This document shows positions 19,601-31,300 of a DNA stretch of 64,000 nucleotides, piece after piece. This DNA comes from Mactromeris polynyma (taxonomy: Eukaryota > Mollusca > Bivalvia > Venerida > Mactridae): assembly GCA_032209605.1 (NCBI GenBank), contig JASFXZ010000009.1, forward strand, positions 14,805,553 through 14,869,552, in the 5' to 3' direction. Both the position numbers and the translations under genes were made by a program. The notes beneath the pieces are model-generated. The model did no database searches, was not told where the DNA came from, and saw nothing but the letters and a program-made list of their open reading frames with translations. Position 1 is the first letter of the stretch; each line of letters starts with the position of its first letter.

Positions 19601-21269
19601 TTCAAACAACAACAATGTAAGAAATCAAAATATCTGCACATCTACACATGTTCATACATTCAACATAATTATAATGATAAATGAGATCAGCAAAAAGTAC
19701 AAAATATCTGAAAATAAAACAACCACAGACATCTTCATTGTTTATTGTCTTGCTGAAATATCGACATAGTGTAGATCGGACTCAGGTGACTGTAATCAAT
19801 TAAACCTAATCTAAATCTACACTTACACCTATACTCATCGTTGTGTTAATGTTGGATATTACAGATATTGGATGTAAAAGGGCGTTTTGTTTCCAAGGCA
19901 GTACTTGTGTTGAAGATGGCAGTGACTATACCTGTGATTGTCCCGCTGGTTATGCTGGCAAACACTGTGAAAGCAGTAAGTACGACATTTCCTCAACTTT
20001 CCTGATTGATACGAGTATGATCCGCCCGCACGGGTAGCTCAGTTGATAGAGCGCTGGGGTGTCACCCTGAGGGTCCGGGTTCGATTCCCGGGCAGGACTT
20101 CCATGGCAGTGGGCTACGAAGGTTCGAATCCCGGTAGGGGTCCGCTCTGATATGGCCGGTTGGTGAGCCGACAGCTGTTTAAATTATGGTTACCGTGTGC
20201 CTACCTGCCTGGTGCCTGGCATTAAAGGATAGGCATCGGGAAGTAAATGTGCTCAGAAAGTAGGTGTCTCATAACTCAGAAATGGCTGGCCCTTTAAATA
20301 GGGATGACACAATAATAAATAAACACGTTTTATTAATCTTTACAACGCGATAGTGAAATAAGGAAATAATGACCCTTGAAAACTGGTCTTAGTATTGAGG
20401 TGGTCTTAATATCATCAGTGAGGTTGAATAAAGAGCAAAACAGTGAAAATTGACTTGACAATTGGGTTACTTATTTTGCGGTGGTCTTTTTATTGAGGTG
20501 GTCTTTAAGTGCGGTTTTACTGTATTTATAAATTGCTTTAAATTTCAGTTACGGAAAGTTTGACCGTTAAGCGTGTTATTGGCGTGACGTCATCCTCCAG
20601 TTCGAATAGCGGGGAACCAGAGTATGCAATAGACAGTGTTCTAAATGCTTATCATAATGCGACACACTACTGCTCTCATACTGACACAGAAACTAACCCA
20701 TTCTGGACTGTGTTCTTTAATGACACCTATCCGATAAGCCACGTTCGAGTACATAACAATGCTTTTAACGGAAAAGGTAAGACTGGTTGTAAAAGTATCT
20801 ATCTATATATATCTCTCTATTGCGGTGACTTTTCTGATTTTTCTCACATACGAAAGATGTCAGCGCTGCTCAAATCACGCGACCGGAAGTGGCACAATCG
20901 AACAACCGCATTCTTACGCATTTCCGCTCAATAGATCTTACTTTGGCATTGTGGTCGCACTATATCCACTTTCAGCAAAAAGGGTCTCCAATGCTTACTG
21001 AATGGCATACGATAAAACTACAAAAGAAATACATAATGGACTAATCTGTTTTCGTAATTTCAGGACACTACTTCAGAAACATAGAAATGCATGTGGACGA
21101 TACACTGGTGGCGACATGGGATGAACCAGACTCTTCTATGTATGACAGGGAAATCATCGACTTCCACTTACCTGAAGGAACACAAGGTCGAAGCTTGAAT
21201 ATCAGCAAGGTGAACAATGCTAAACTTGTCCTGTGTGAAGTGGAGGTGTGGGGATATATTCATGACTAA
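16646..21269 (+). CDS. Secreted EGF x3 / F-type-lectin-domain protein (gene 2)
   Basis: Six exons: 16646-16715, 17786-17875, 19049-19162, 19865-19975, 20549-20776, 21064-21269 (819 nt, 272 aa); all introns GT-AG, phase 1. Exon 1 encodes the signal peptide ([20 protein letters not shown]...); an acceptor-like TGTTTCAG at 16600 suggests a non-coding exon or leader before it. Exons 2-4 encode EGF modules with six cysteines each; the first is unusually compact (CSGTTCTC). Exons 5-6 encode the FTP lectin domain (about residues 130-272), with [14 protein letters not shown] and the end [11 protein letters not shown]. Same architecture and exon phases as the gene at 11778-4787, which runs the other way, so the two are likely a duplicated head-to-head pair. 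The His of the fucose motif is kept but Arg-x-Asp-Cys-Cys-x-x-Arg is absent (HNNAFNGKG). Start: first ATG in frame. Probably extracellular; ligand unknown. Confidence 0.88.
17897..18106. mobile_element. 210-bp palindromic MITE with paired TGACGTCA sites
   Basis: Starts GAGCGCCGCTTTGGGATTTC, ends with the inverted GGCGCTC; arms share CAACCTCTT and AAGTGACGTCAT. A second copy is at 28333-28557. It sits 21 bases past the donor of EGF exon 2, inside the gene's second intron, and brings two CRE-like TGACGTCA cores. The short minus frame inside is not a gene. Interval 18110-19040 beyond it holds no feature I can name. Confidence 0.7.
20029..20330 (+). repeat. SINE with A box/B box head and a shared 3' body
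   Basis: Head: GGGTAGCTCAGTTGATAGAG and GGGTTCGATTCCCGGGC; the loop reads TGTCACC, so a GTC anticodon, but the acceptor strands do not pair, so it is not a working tRNA gene. The body has TCTGATATGGCCGGTTGGTG, GCCTGGTGCCTGGCATTAAA, AGAAAGTAGGTGTCTCATAA and GGCTGGCCCTTTAAATAGGG. The same body follows a different head at 50678-50935. It lies in intron 4 of lectin-like gene 2. Confidence 0.75.
20372..20522. mobile_element. Mariner-like MITE, truncated copy
   Basis: Right end GGTTTTACTG followed by TA; internal GGTGGTCTTAATATCATC and GGTGGTCTTTTTATTGAGG. The left end is lost. It ends 26 bases before the first lectin-domain exon of gene 2. Confidence 0.65.
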
Positions 21270-21414
21270 ATATATCATTGTAGGACCGACAATAGTACAC
21301 GGTTGGTGGTATACCAGGCTGCTCTAAACATTTGTAAACAGTTTAACATCCATTCCGCTTTCCTTTACTCTATTTCCTTCAAGTTGATCAATATTACAAA
21401 AAAAACTTAATTAC

Positions 21415-21595
21415 AATCAGACCTTGTTTACTCGACAACCTTCTATCCGAATACTTGGTTTCATCCGAAATAAATATCAGGCCCCGATCTATCTCCTCAG
21501 GTACGTCTAATTGAAAAAGGGCTATTCGAAACCATGTATTATTCGAAATAAAATGTTCGAACCCGATGAATTCGAATGAACGCGGTCCGACTATA
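21415..21595. mobile_element. MITE of the ATTCGAA family, longest copy
   Basis: Begins near CAGACCTTGTTTACTCGACA and ends near GAATGAACGCGGTCCGAC, with several TTCGAA and ATTCGAAA motifs in both orientations. Copies at 628-800 and 8111-8230. Class II origin is likely but I could not identify the superfamily. It lies in the 3' flank of lectin-like gene 2. Confidence 0.5.
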
Positions 21596-21666
21596 TATTG
21601 AAATATTCATCAGTAATAAGTGATAAAACTCCGCCACTTTACAGAGACCCGCATAGCATTGTTACA

Positions 21667-21672
21667 AATAAA
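21667..21672 (+). promoter_or_regulatory. Candidate poly(A) signal of lectin-like gene 2
   Basis: AATAAA about 400 bases after the stop codon at 21269. If used, the 3' UTR would contain the MITE at 21415-21595. Confidence 0.35.
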
Positions 21673-21719
21673 ACTGTTCACATAGATAACCATGTTAAAT
21701 TATATATAAACTAGTCACG

Positions 21720-21890
21720 TTTTTTATACATTGCGCCTCTGTTCCTTTACGTATGTACCCTTTAATCTTATCAAGTGCCTTGTGTTTTACGGATTGTTGT
21801 TTTCCCGGAGGTCTGTGTATAGGGGCAAGGACTTATGTAGGTGGCGTTCCCTGCAACAACTTATTCTCTCTCTTTTAAGACGGGATTAGA
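21720..21890 (+). mobile_element. 5'-truncated copy of the 'GTGGCGTTCCC' retroposon
   Basis: Contains GTGCCTTGTGTTTTACGGAT, TTGTTGTTTTCCCGGAGGTC and GGTGGCGTTCCCTGCAACAA, and ends in TTATTCTCTCTCTTTT. All copies in the window start at different points and share this 3' end, as expected of a target-primed retroposon. Confidence 0.7.
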
Positions 21891-22081
21891 TAACAATAAC
21901 ATTATTTTAATCTCGGACATTCTATTGACTAATGTTAACTACTGATTATTACAACCGTACTATCTGCTATCTACATATCAACTATGACAGATTAATAAAA
22001 TGATGAGATAAAACTGGTATAAGAAACATATTTTTGTTATTCTTACATGTCCCCTCAGTTACTTGTGAACTACTGTGTGTA

Positions 22082-22259
22082 CAGTAAAACCTTAATTATA
22101 AGACTACCGTTGAGACCCTTGAACATTGGTCTTCTTATTGAGGTGGTCTTAATATTGGTGCTGAATAAACAGCAAAACTGTGAAAATGGACTTGAAAATT
22201 GTGTTCTTAATTTTGAAGTGGTCTTATTATTGAGGTGGTCTTTAAGTGAGGTTTTACTG
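22082..22259. mobile_element. 178-bp mariner-like MITE, intact copy
   Basis: CAGTAAAACCTTAATTATAA at the left, GTGAGGTTTTACTG at the right, TA on both sides (22080-22081 and 22260-22261). It is the best copy for defining the family. Confidence 0.8.
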
Positions 22260-23154
22260 TACATAACTTTTTACTTTATGACCTTCGGTTTACAAGATAT
22301 TCAATGAGTAACAACAAAGAACACACGCACCCCCGCACACTCGCGCACGCGCACAGAAATAAAATGTACAAGTACAACATGCATATGGTAGATAAACGAT
22401 TGTGTTTTTTATATACGAAGTAAACCATCCAATAGCCTTCTATGTATACAGAACACAAGATTATCACGAATGTTCTCTTAGACCTTATATACGGGCCTCG
22501 AAGTTGTGCTTCACAAAGGGAGACAACTCGAGAAAGATACACACACATTTCAGGTAAGGGCGATTTGATTAAAATAATTGTTCAAGAAGCCGAGCAAGTG
22601 TCGTAACATGAGCGATGTGCATGTGAAGTGTCATATATTTGATAAATGTGAGAAAACGCTTGTTTTGGACTAATTGGTCGAATAAAGTAGAATTTATGCA
22701 AGATTTCAAAACCATTCTAGTTGTTGACTTTGTACCAGCATAAACTGATTACAATTACCTCCCTTAGGTTTGAGGCTCGGATGTGTATTTATAAAGTTAA
22801 TTTTACATTCATGATTTCAAAGTCAATTTGAAAGATGAAATCCTGAATAATAGATTAAATTGAAGGTTTATTTTAAGATAAAGATACTAAAACGATCCAA
22901 TGAAATTGAACCGGTGTTCATAACTTGGATTTCCGGCTTGGGTGAAGCATACATTCCCTCAATCAGGCGTGAGTACTGGTTAGTAACCCACGAATCAGTC
23001 AACAACCGTGAGGAATATATAATTAAAACTGACTTTTACTAGTTGTTATTTGTATATGTGTGTAAGCATGATGAGTTTACGTATAAATGCAATTTAATAT
23101 GATTACACTAATATAAGTTGTAAAATGTTTTGCAACCAATGGAAAATAATTACG

Positions 23155-23410
23155 GGAAGTATAGTGGTCGCGTGGTAGAGCGCCTGACTCCTGATCCGAA
23201 TATCGCGAATTTGAACCTCCGATGAGCAGGGTTTTATCACGAATTTCACAATCCCTAAATAAGGCGCGAGTACTGGTTGGTAGCCAGGAAGCGAGTAGGC
23301 CCTACTGGTTGGTAACCAGGAAGCGAGTACTGGTTGGTAGCCAGGAAGCGAGTACTGGTTGGTAGCCAGGAAGCGGTCCTTGATGAGAGTGATAAGTAAA
23401 AGTGGTTACA
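23155..23410 (+). repeat. tRNA-like SINE with a small internal 25-bp tandem repeat
   Basis: Head GTGGTCGCGTGGTAGAGCGC with a poor B box (GAATTTGAACCTCC); body with TTTCACAATCCCTAAATAAG. The segment ACTGGTTGGTAGCCAGGAAG is repeated four times (23268-23375). Relatives without the amplification lie at 41225-41400 and 48775-48945, and fragments near 22960 and 26065-26160. The 23420-25330 stretch that follows shows no feature except the first SUGCT exon at its end. Confidence 0.6.
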
Positions 23411-25331
23411 ACGTGTTTGACAATCGAAGTAAAATAAATTTGATTAATTTAACTTGAACAATAGTTAGAAATGAAGAAATCGACGTCATGGTTTGAAATA
23501 CGTGATTTTTTTGTCATTTGCTGTGTATGATGTTAGATGTTATATTAACATACACGATATCTAGGATGTGCTTGTCTACACGTAAACATAACTGATGCTT
23601 GTGAACGTGCTATATCTATGTTATCTTTGTATACTGGCATACTTTACATCATTCTTAAAGCTGACTTGCATTTTTTCTCTTAAGAATTGATTGAATGATA
23701 TGCTATTTACGTTCGTCGAGCGTTTATATGACTGTAGAGGGTCGACAACAACAGCACTCTATCGGCGTATTCACAAAGCAGCAGCAAGAGTTGTCTCGCT
23801 CTCACCCCTCCACGTGGCATGTTGTTTTATTAACCGAGAACGTATACATATATAACCTGGACCATTTCGTTTCAAAGTAGGTGTATTGAAATGTTCGTGC
23901 TTGTCCGTAAAATTGACGGAGAAAAAGCCGATGTTATGTTTTGATAGAAAAGTAAACCAAACAGCAGTTACGGTTTTACGCACGATAATATTGTCTTACC
24001 TGAATTGACATGGATCAGTCCTGAAAGTTCATACACCTGTTGGCGGTCAATATAACAGCACTATATACAGTAAACATATATGTTTATATTGGCCTGACTA
24101 ACTTGTCTTATTTTTGCAGCGGCATTTTAATGAATAACAATTAACAACAGTCATGTGTTTCAAAGTTGACCTTGACCTTAGGGAGTTTAGCTTAGGGACT
24201 CATATCCGGATACAATACTGTTTTATATAAACATTACCCTTTTTTTGGATCGCAAATTGCAAATATATCCCTGATCAACTAATTCTGAAAGCACTCATTC
24301 GGGAGGAATTGGAATAATACGTATGTTCAGCGAGTGCATTTATTTTCAAAATTATTGCAGAGGTGTCCAGGTATGAAGATTAAACAATTAATTTGTTCAG
24401 AATAGAACCATTGGCAATCACTAATTCAAGCTGCGTCAATACTAGAACTTGGCATAAAATTAAACAATATTAAGCAAGTTGTAGATGTAAAGAAAGGATT
24501 GCGTGCATCATAATGTCAGCTGTATGATGGTATATCTATCTGCAGATATTTTATTGTATATATACATACAACTTTCACATTTGCACAAACATACAAATAA
24601 CTTGCACATTCATACAATAGGGTTGGGCCAAAAGTTTTAACAACATTATCTGCAGATGTATGTCTAGGGATATATTACTAAGACCAAACAATTTAACATT
24701 GTAACTGGTTGATATGACTGGGTTTATAAGAACCTGCTTATCTTGTTCGGTAGTCAGCTTGTAGGAGTGCCATATATCACCAGACGAGGGAATGTGAATT
24801 GCATTAGAATTGACGCACACAATCAAGCTAGTATAACAAAATAACAAGATGTTGTTAGTCCAATTAACTATGATGTATGTAATGTTGTAGTAAAGTAATA
24901 TAATGCAATATCTAGCATGTACTTAATATGGAAAAGACATTGTCCATGTTGTGTAGTAAGAATAATAGATTATCTGTAAACGATAAGAACCGTTATTGTA
25001 AAAAGAATAAGTAAATTAATTATTGTTAAGATAGACACATTTGTGTACACCTAGAGAAATGAGATTGTGTTGAAAATACATTAAATATAGGCAATTATTA
25101 CCATGACAAAAACGATACGCGAATGTCAATTTCTTTATATATAAGGACGAAAAAGGGCGTCTGTTAAAAAATGGTGTAGATCTATGTACCTGAGAGAATC
25201 AAAGATTCCGACCAGTAAAAATAGGATTCAAACATTTCCAATGAATAACAAATTTAACTCAGTAAGTTTGTTGTTAAGTCAGCTTTTTGTGATATTTAGC
25301 TGAAGCGCAGACGATATATACATACACAGTC

Positions 25332-28300
25332 ATGATCAGAAGATGTTGTACCGTCTTTCACAAGTTTGACAGACAACTTCACAGAACTGGTGAGTATACG
25401 TGTTGTGTAGGGGTTATATGAGCAGTGTAAATGATGCTCAATGATGTCATTGCATTGTGTTCTGTTACGGCTAACGTTGTGTACTTGAACAAGTGTATTG
25501 ACCGCCTCGATTTTATTCTGGTTCCCTGCATCAAAGACAGTAAAGGAAGGGGACCAGTCCTGCGTTCATTTTGCAATTTGGTTCCCCGTGTGCAGTCAAT
25601 GTGTTACCGTGGGCCATGGATACAAAACAAAACGTGAACGACTGTTAGACGTAACTGAACGCATTGTTCGGCTCACAAATTCGCGTGCTACCTCCGAGTT
25701 GCGTTATAGCGAACGGTCGCGAACGTTTTTTGCTTACACCACCGGTCAATAGCAAAACCCGCGCTCTGTTTCTTAACGTTTGCGGCTGTTCGCCTTTACT
25801 GAACGCAAGTGTGGATACATCGCACAATTAGATTAATAATACCTATTACTTTTCTCGAGAAAGATCGTCAACATTTCTGAGGTATACACTATTTCTGATA
25901 GGTAAGCGTACGTAGCTATTTAAATCAGATTAGGAAGAGGTGTGCTTTAGTGAGATTGACACACCGTGTTAACAGTACGGTTATATCCAATTGTCTATAC
26001 ACACGATAAAATTAACATTCCACGACAGCTTACCATGTATACTGTTGAATGAAAACTTAAGATTGACAGTGGTCGAGGGTTCCCAGAGCGCATGACTCCT
26101 GATTTCATGGTTATTCGGGTAACAGTTAAATTTGTTGTCACGAGGTGGGGGGGGGGGGTAACATCGGAATTGTTGCCCCGAGGCCGATATACAACTTGCA
26201 TAATGTTATGACTTTGTTATTTAACTTGTATAAACAAATGAATACACTCGATAATTTAAATATGTGCCGTCTATGAATAGAACGTGGCAAATCCAGCGAC
26301 GCACTGAGCACGTGAGGGCAAAGATTCCTACCATTGACCGGGGAATAGTTTAATGCATAACCGTTTAATTTATTTCGTCTGGAAAAGCAAAACAAAACAG
26401 ATTAACACTCATATAGTTCATCAGGTAATAATGTATACTGTTATCCGATTAACCATGGAATTACTGTATAATATTTGTCTAACTATTTACATAGTTTCAT
26501 AAGCCTGGATATTTATTTATGCAGATTGTATTGTTATGGTAAGTTTGAATGTTAGAATACTTGTCTTACAGTGTTCAACTACTTGAGATATTGTATTCGA
26601 CACACTAGTACCCAACCACCAGATCCCAGGAAGGGGCCACTGCATGGAATAAGGGTTCTAGACTTGAGCAGGTAAGATTACTCACTGCAAGCGGTTGATT
26701 GTGTCAGTGTGGAAGACTGTACCACGTGATTTATGTGATGGTCATCTTACAAGACGTGGTCCATTGTGGGGTACTTACATTGAATTATGGATGTTGATAC
26801 TGATGATATATACATGTACTCAACATTGTTACTTACAACATATTTAGTAGAACACAAAACTTTGACCGTATATCTTTATTGAGTCCCTTGCTGCATATAT
26901 CTCTCCTTTAGCACCGGGCGCTTACAACGACAGTGTAACCAACGCGCTGTGGGAGCCTGACTGCACGTATGCGGGAATATACGTTTCGATCGTATGAACT
27001 GTGTCATATTTTTTTGCAGTAAAAGCTCACTTAAATACAAAGTCATAATCCGACCATCACATTTATTAGACCAAATTCTCCTGAAGCAATGTTATTTTTT
27101 CTTCCATGTTTGAATGCTATAATCTGGCCCCCTCACCACTAGGGCCAACTTTCTTCCGATCCATTTATTGTTGAAGTGTCACCGTATTCGTACAATATGG
27201 TTACTATCACCGAATCATTACACTAACATATTGTTCTCACTTCAGGGTGCTTGCTGGACCTTATTGCTCGATGATCCTCGGAGATTTAGGGGCTGATGTA
27301 ATAAAGATAGAAAACCCAGGTAGATATCTGCTTTATATTTTTTTATTGTCACTGACTCTGTGTCCATACTTGTTTATCTTACATCTACTGCTTCGCTTCA
27401 AAAGAGATCATACATAACTCACTTGACGTTTTCCGTCAGATTATCGCGAAAATCCGCCATTTTATCCGTGTAATGTAACATTTTATCATTTTTATCATGT
27501 GTATACCACACTGAATTTGATGACCTGTAATTAATAGCAATAATAAAACTTTCCGCTATGTTGTTTATTTTAACACGTTTAGCATTTTATTCTAGTACAA
27601 GTGAACAGTGTTGACATATCACCATGCCGACTGGAATAAGCAAATAAATCATACATGATAAAAATCAATATCAACGCGCGATTTGGTAGACTTTAATTGT
27701 TACTCGCTCATATTGTTGTGTTATTGAACTTCAATAGACAATTTAAGATGTTGCTTTTTTAGGGGGCGGGGATGATACACGATCCTGGGGTCCTCCATTC
27801 TGTGGGGACACTGAGAGTGCTTACTTCCTGTCTGTAAACAGGAATAAACGGGTATGGATGTACTATTATTGTATCAATGTAAATATGTAAACTGTGTTTT
27901 CAGTACCATTGAATCTGAATATCACTTGTCTTGTAATAAACACTAAACAAATTTAATGATTTTAATGGTACACTCATCCTGACTTTATTTACTAACACTA
28001 CAAGACTGAAAATCAGACTTGGGCTTCAAAACATTAAATGCTCGCTTTGCTCATATGGTTGTACAGTGGGTAACAACAATTATTCAGACAAAATTTCATT
28101 CCTCCATATTTAATAACCACTTAGGTTTAACTTGTGCTATATTTTACTATTATTCGTTGTTATCGACTTGTACGACATTTTGCTATGGTTGATTTCGTTC
28201 TTCTCGCCAGCTGTGTGTACTAGAAACTGTAGTAAATACATACATGTATTACTTATTGCATGTTTTATTGAATTATCCTGAAATTTCCATACGTCAACTT

Positions 28301-31300
28301 TGTCACTTCGTAGATCTTTATTTATTACAAATGAATACAGCTTTGGGATTTCAACCTCTTCTGTAAGTGACGTCATTTCGAGAAAACGCAACATGTTATG
28401 TCACTACATGTGTATTTGCAAGAAAGAATCAATATTTACTCCATATGGTCAGGTTGTTTTTTTATATTGCCATGTGGGGCAAACATTGCTTACTGTCAGA
28501 ACATGGAAATAACGTCATTTAAAGAAGAGGTTGGAAACCGTACACAGCGTCGCTCAAATGAGCAATTTACATATCAGTTTTAACGGGAAGTGATTATGTA
28601 TATCACTGACTCCTGACGTTAGGTGAACTGTATTATATCAAACTTTTCTTTATACTTTAAGAGTGTTTGTGTAAACATAAAGGAGAAAGATGGTCAGGAC
28701 ATCGTGCGCGAGGTAGGCACATATTTCAAAATATTATATCATTTATAAATAAACGCTCCCTGATTGATCCAGGGGTATATTTTTAGTCCGTATTATGCGA
28801 TATTCACCAATATTCAGTGACGTTTACTGGTTAGGTAATAGCAGCAGGACAATCCCAATAAGCCGTCCTTATACGTAAGTTGGTTTCTAAGAACTCTTTG
28901 GTTAGGGATCGGAAATTGTCGAAGCTCGTATCGGAAGACCATGATTCGTGCGTCAAGCAGTTCAGTTAAAGATCATTGTACGTCAGCACTGAACGACAGG
29001 AACGAGAAAAACGTGCATAAAGGTTACATTTTTAACACCATTAGCGACTTTCCCGTAGTTACTAATTATTACCATTTTAATTCACGCAGAGCAACTTTCT
29101 CCCAAGGAGTGTTGCTCTTGAGAGATTGCGCTGTAAATTGTGAGTTGAGTATTTTTTTTGTTCATTGAAATATTCCTTATTAAACCATTTGACAATTCGT
29201 ATAGTATTGATATATATCACTATTCCAGATTGCTAAGAAGAGTGATGTTTTGTTAGAAAACTACATTCCGGGAAAATTGTCAGAGTACAATCTTGGTTAT
29301 GAACAAATCTCGTCTGTTGCTCCTCATCTCGTCTATTGCTCAGTGACAGGTCAGTTGTAATTTCGAGACCGATCTATTTTGTCATAATCGTTTGTATCCT
29401 CAAAATTAATCAAGTAATCCGTGCCGCTGAAGTCTTATTACGTTGTTTTTTTCTTAAGCCTTTAGGTTAATGGCATTTCTCTCAACCATTTTATGGTTTA
29501 ATAGCGATTCTCTGGATCAGTCTATACATTAATGACATTATTCTCCTTAAGTGGAAGTAGTTAAAGACATCTTATTTCAGGTTACGGACAAACCGGTCCG
29601 GATGCACATCGTGCCGGGTATGATATCATTGTTGCTGCTACGGGTGGATTAACACACATCACAGGACCAGAGGTAAGATATCTCACAATGTCAGTATATA
29701 ACACCCATCACATGACCAGAAGTGAGATACCTCACAATGTCAGTATATAACACACATCACAGGATCAGAGGTGAGATATCTCACAATGTCAATATATAAC
29801 ACACATCACAGGACCAGAGGTGAGATATCTCACAATGTCAGTATATAACACACATCACAGGATCAGAGGTGAGATATCTCATAATGTCAGTATATAACAC
29901 ACATCACAGGACCAGAGGTGAGGTATCTCACAATGTCAGTATATAACACACATCACAGGACCAGAGGTGAGCTATCTCACAATGTCAGTATATAACACAC
30001 ATCACAGGACCAGAGGTGAGCTATCTCACAATGTCAGTATATAACACACATCACAGGACCAGAGGTGAGATATCTCACAATGTCAGTATATAACACACAT
30101 CACAGGACCAGAGGTGAGATATCTCACAATGTCAGTATATAACACACATCACAGGACCAGAGGTAAGATATCTCACAATGTCAGTATATAACACACATCA
30201 CAAGACCAGATGTAAGATATCTCACAATGTCAGTATATAACACACATCACAGGACCAGAGGTAAGATATCTCACAATGTCAGTATATAACACACATCACA
30301 GGACCAGAGGTGAGATATCTCACAATGTCAGTATATAACACACATCACAGGACCAGAGGTGAGATATCTCACAATGTCAGTATATAACACACATTACAGA
30401 ACCAGAGGTGAGATATCTCACAATGTCAGTATATAACACACATCACAGGACCAGAGGTGAGATATCTCACAATGTCGGTATATAACACACATCACAGGAC
30501 CAGAGGTGAGATATCTCACAATGTCAGTATATAACACACATCACAGGACCAGAGGTGAGCTATCTCACAATGTCAGTACATAACACACATCACAGGACCA
30601 GAGGTGAGATATCTCACAATGTCAGTATTTAACACACATCACAGGACCAGAGGTGAGATATCTCACAATATCAGTATATAACACACATCACAGGTCCAGA
30701 GGTGAGATATCTCACAATGTCAGTATTTCATATATACTGGTCAGAACAGCTTAACCACCATTGTGTATTTTGAGAATTTTCACTACATTGAGACAAAATA
30801 ATATGGAGCGATGAACGTGATGGTCACAGTTTCTAATGGGTTACTGGATAGTTTGTGTTGAGTTTGATAGCAACAAAGTATAATATTTATGATTCAAATG
30901 AAGTATCACAAAAAAGGTCGTTGTTAAAATGTCAAATCAACGTTGATCGTTTCAGATCATTTTGTCATAACAAAGTGATGATTTTGAAAATGCAACATGA
31001 CGGGTCCATCCTTTGACCTGTATATATTAAAAGCCGAATTTCAACAAATATGACAACATGTTCATGATATATATGTTAGCAAAATATGCCACCCTACTAA
31101 TTCACCATAATCATACTTCATGTATCATCTGGACCCGGAAGTATAACATATTCTTACACTCCACACTCCAATCTGAAACTCACACTATTTACTTATAAGT
31201 CTGAAAGTAGAAATTTGTGTGTTGATAATACATGTAAATGTTGAATGAGTGCTGAATATTCTTATTGGTACAGTTTCTTTTGAGATTGTAGTGTGATTAT

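Noticed and set aside
20033..20104. Functional tRNA-Asp gene (loop with GTC)
   Set aside because: The A and B boxes are good but the acceptor stem does not pair and a SINE body follows.
26521..26538. Alternative SUGCT first exon (short ATG frame ending at GTAAGT near 26539)
   Set aside because: Its phase does not fit exon 2, whereas the exon at 25332-25389 fits and encodes a plausible mitochondrial leader.
29651..30729. CRISPR-like array (regular direct repeats)
   Set aside because: Units are contiguous, with no unique spacers, in a eukaryotic intron. The same holds for all other arrays.
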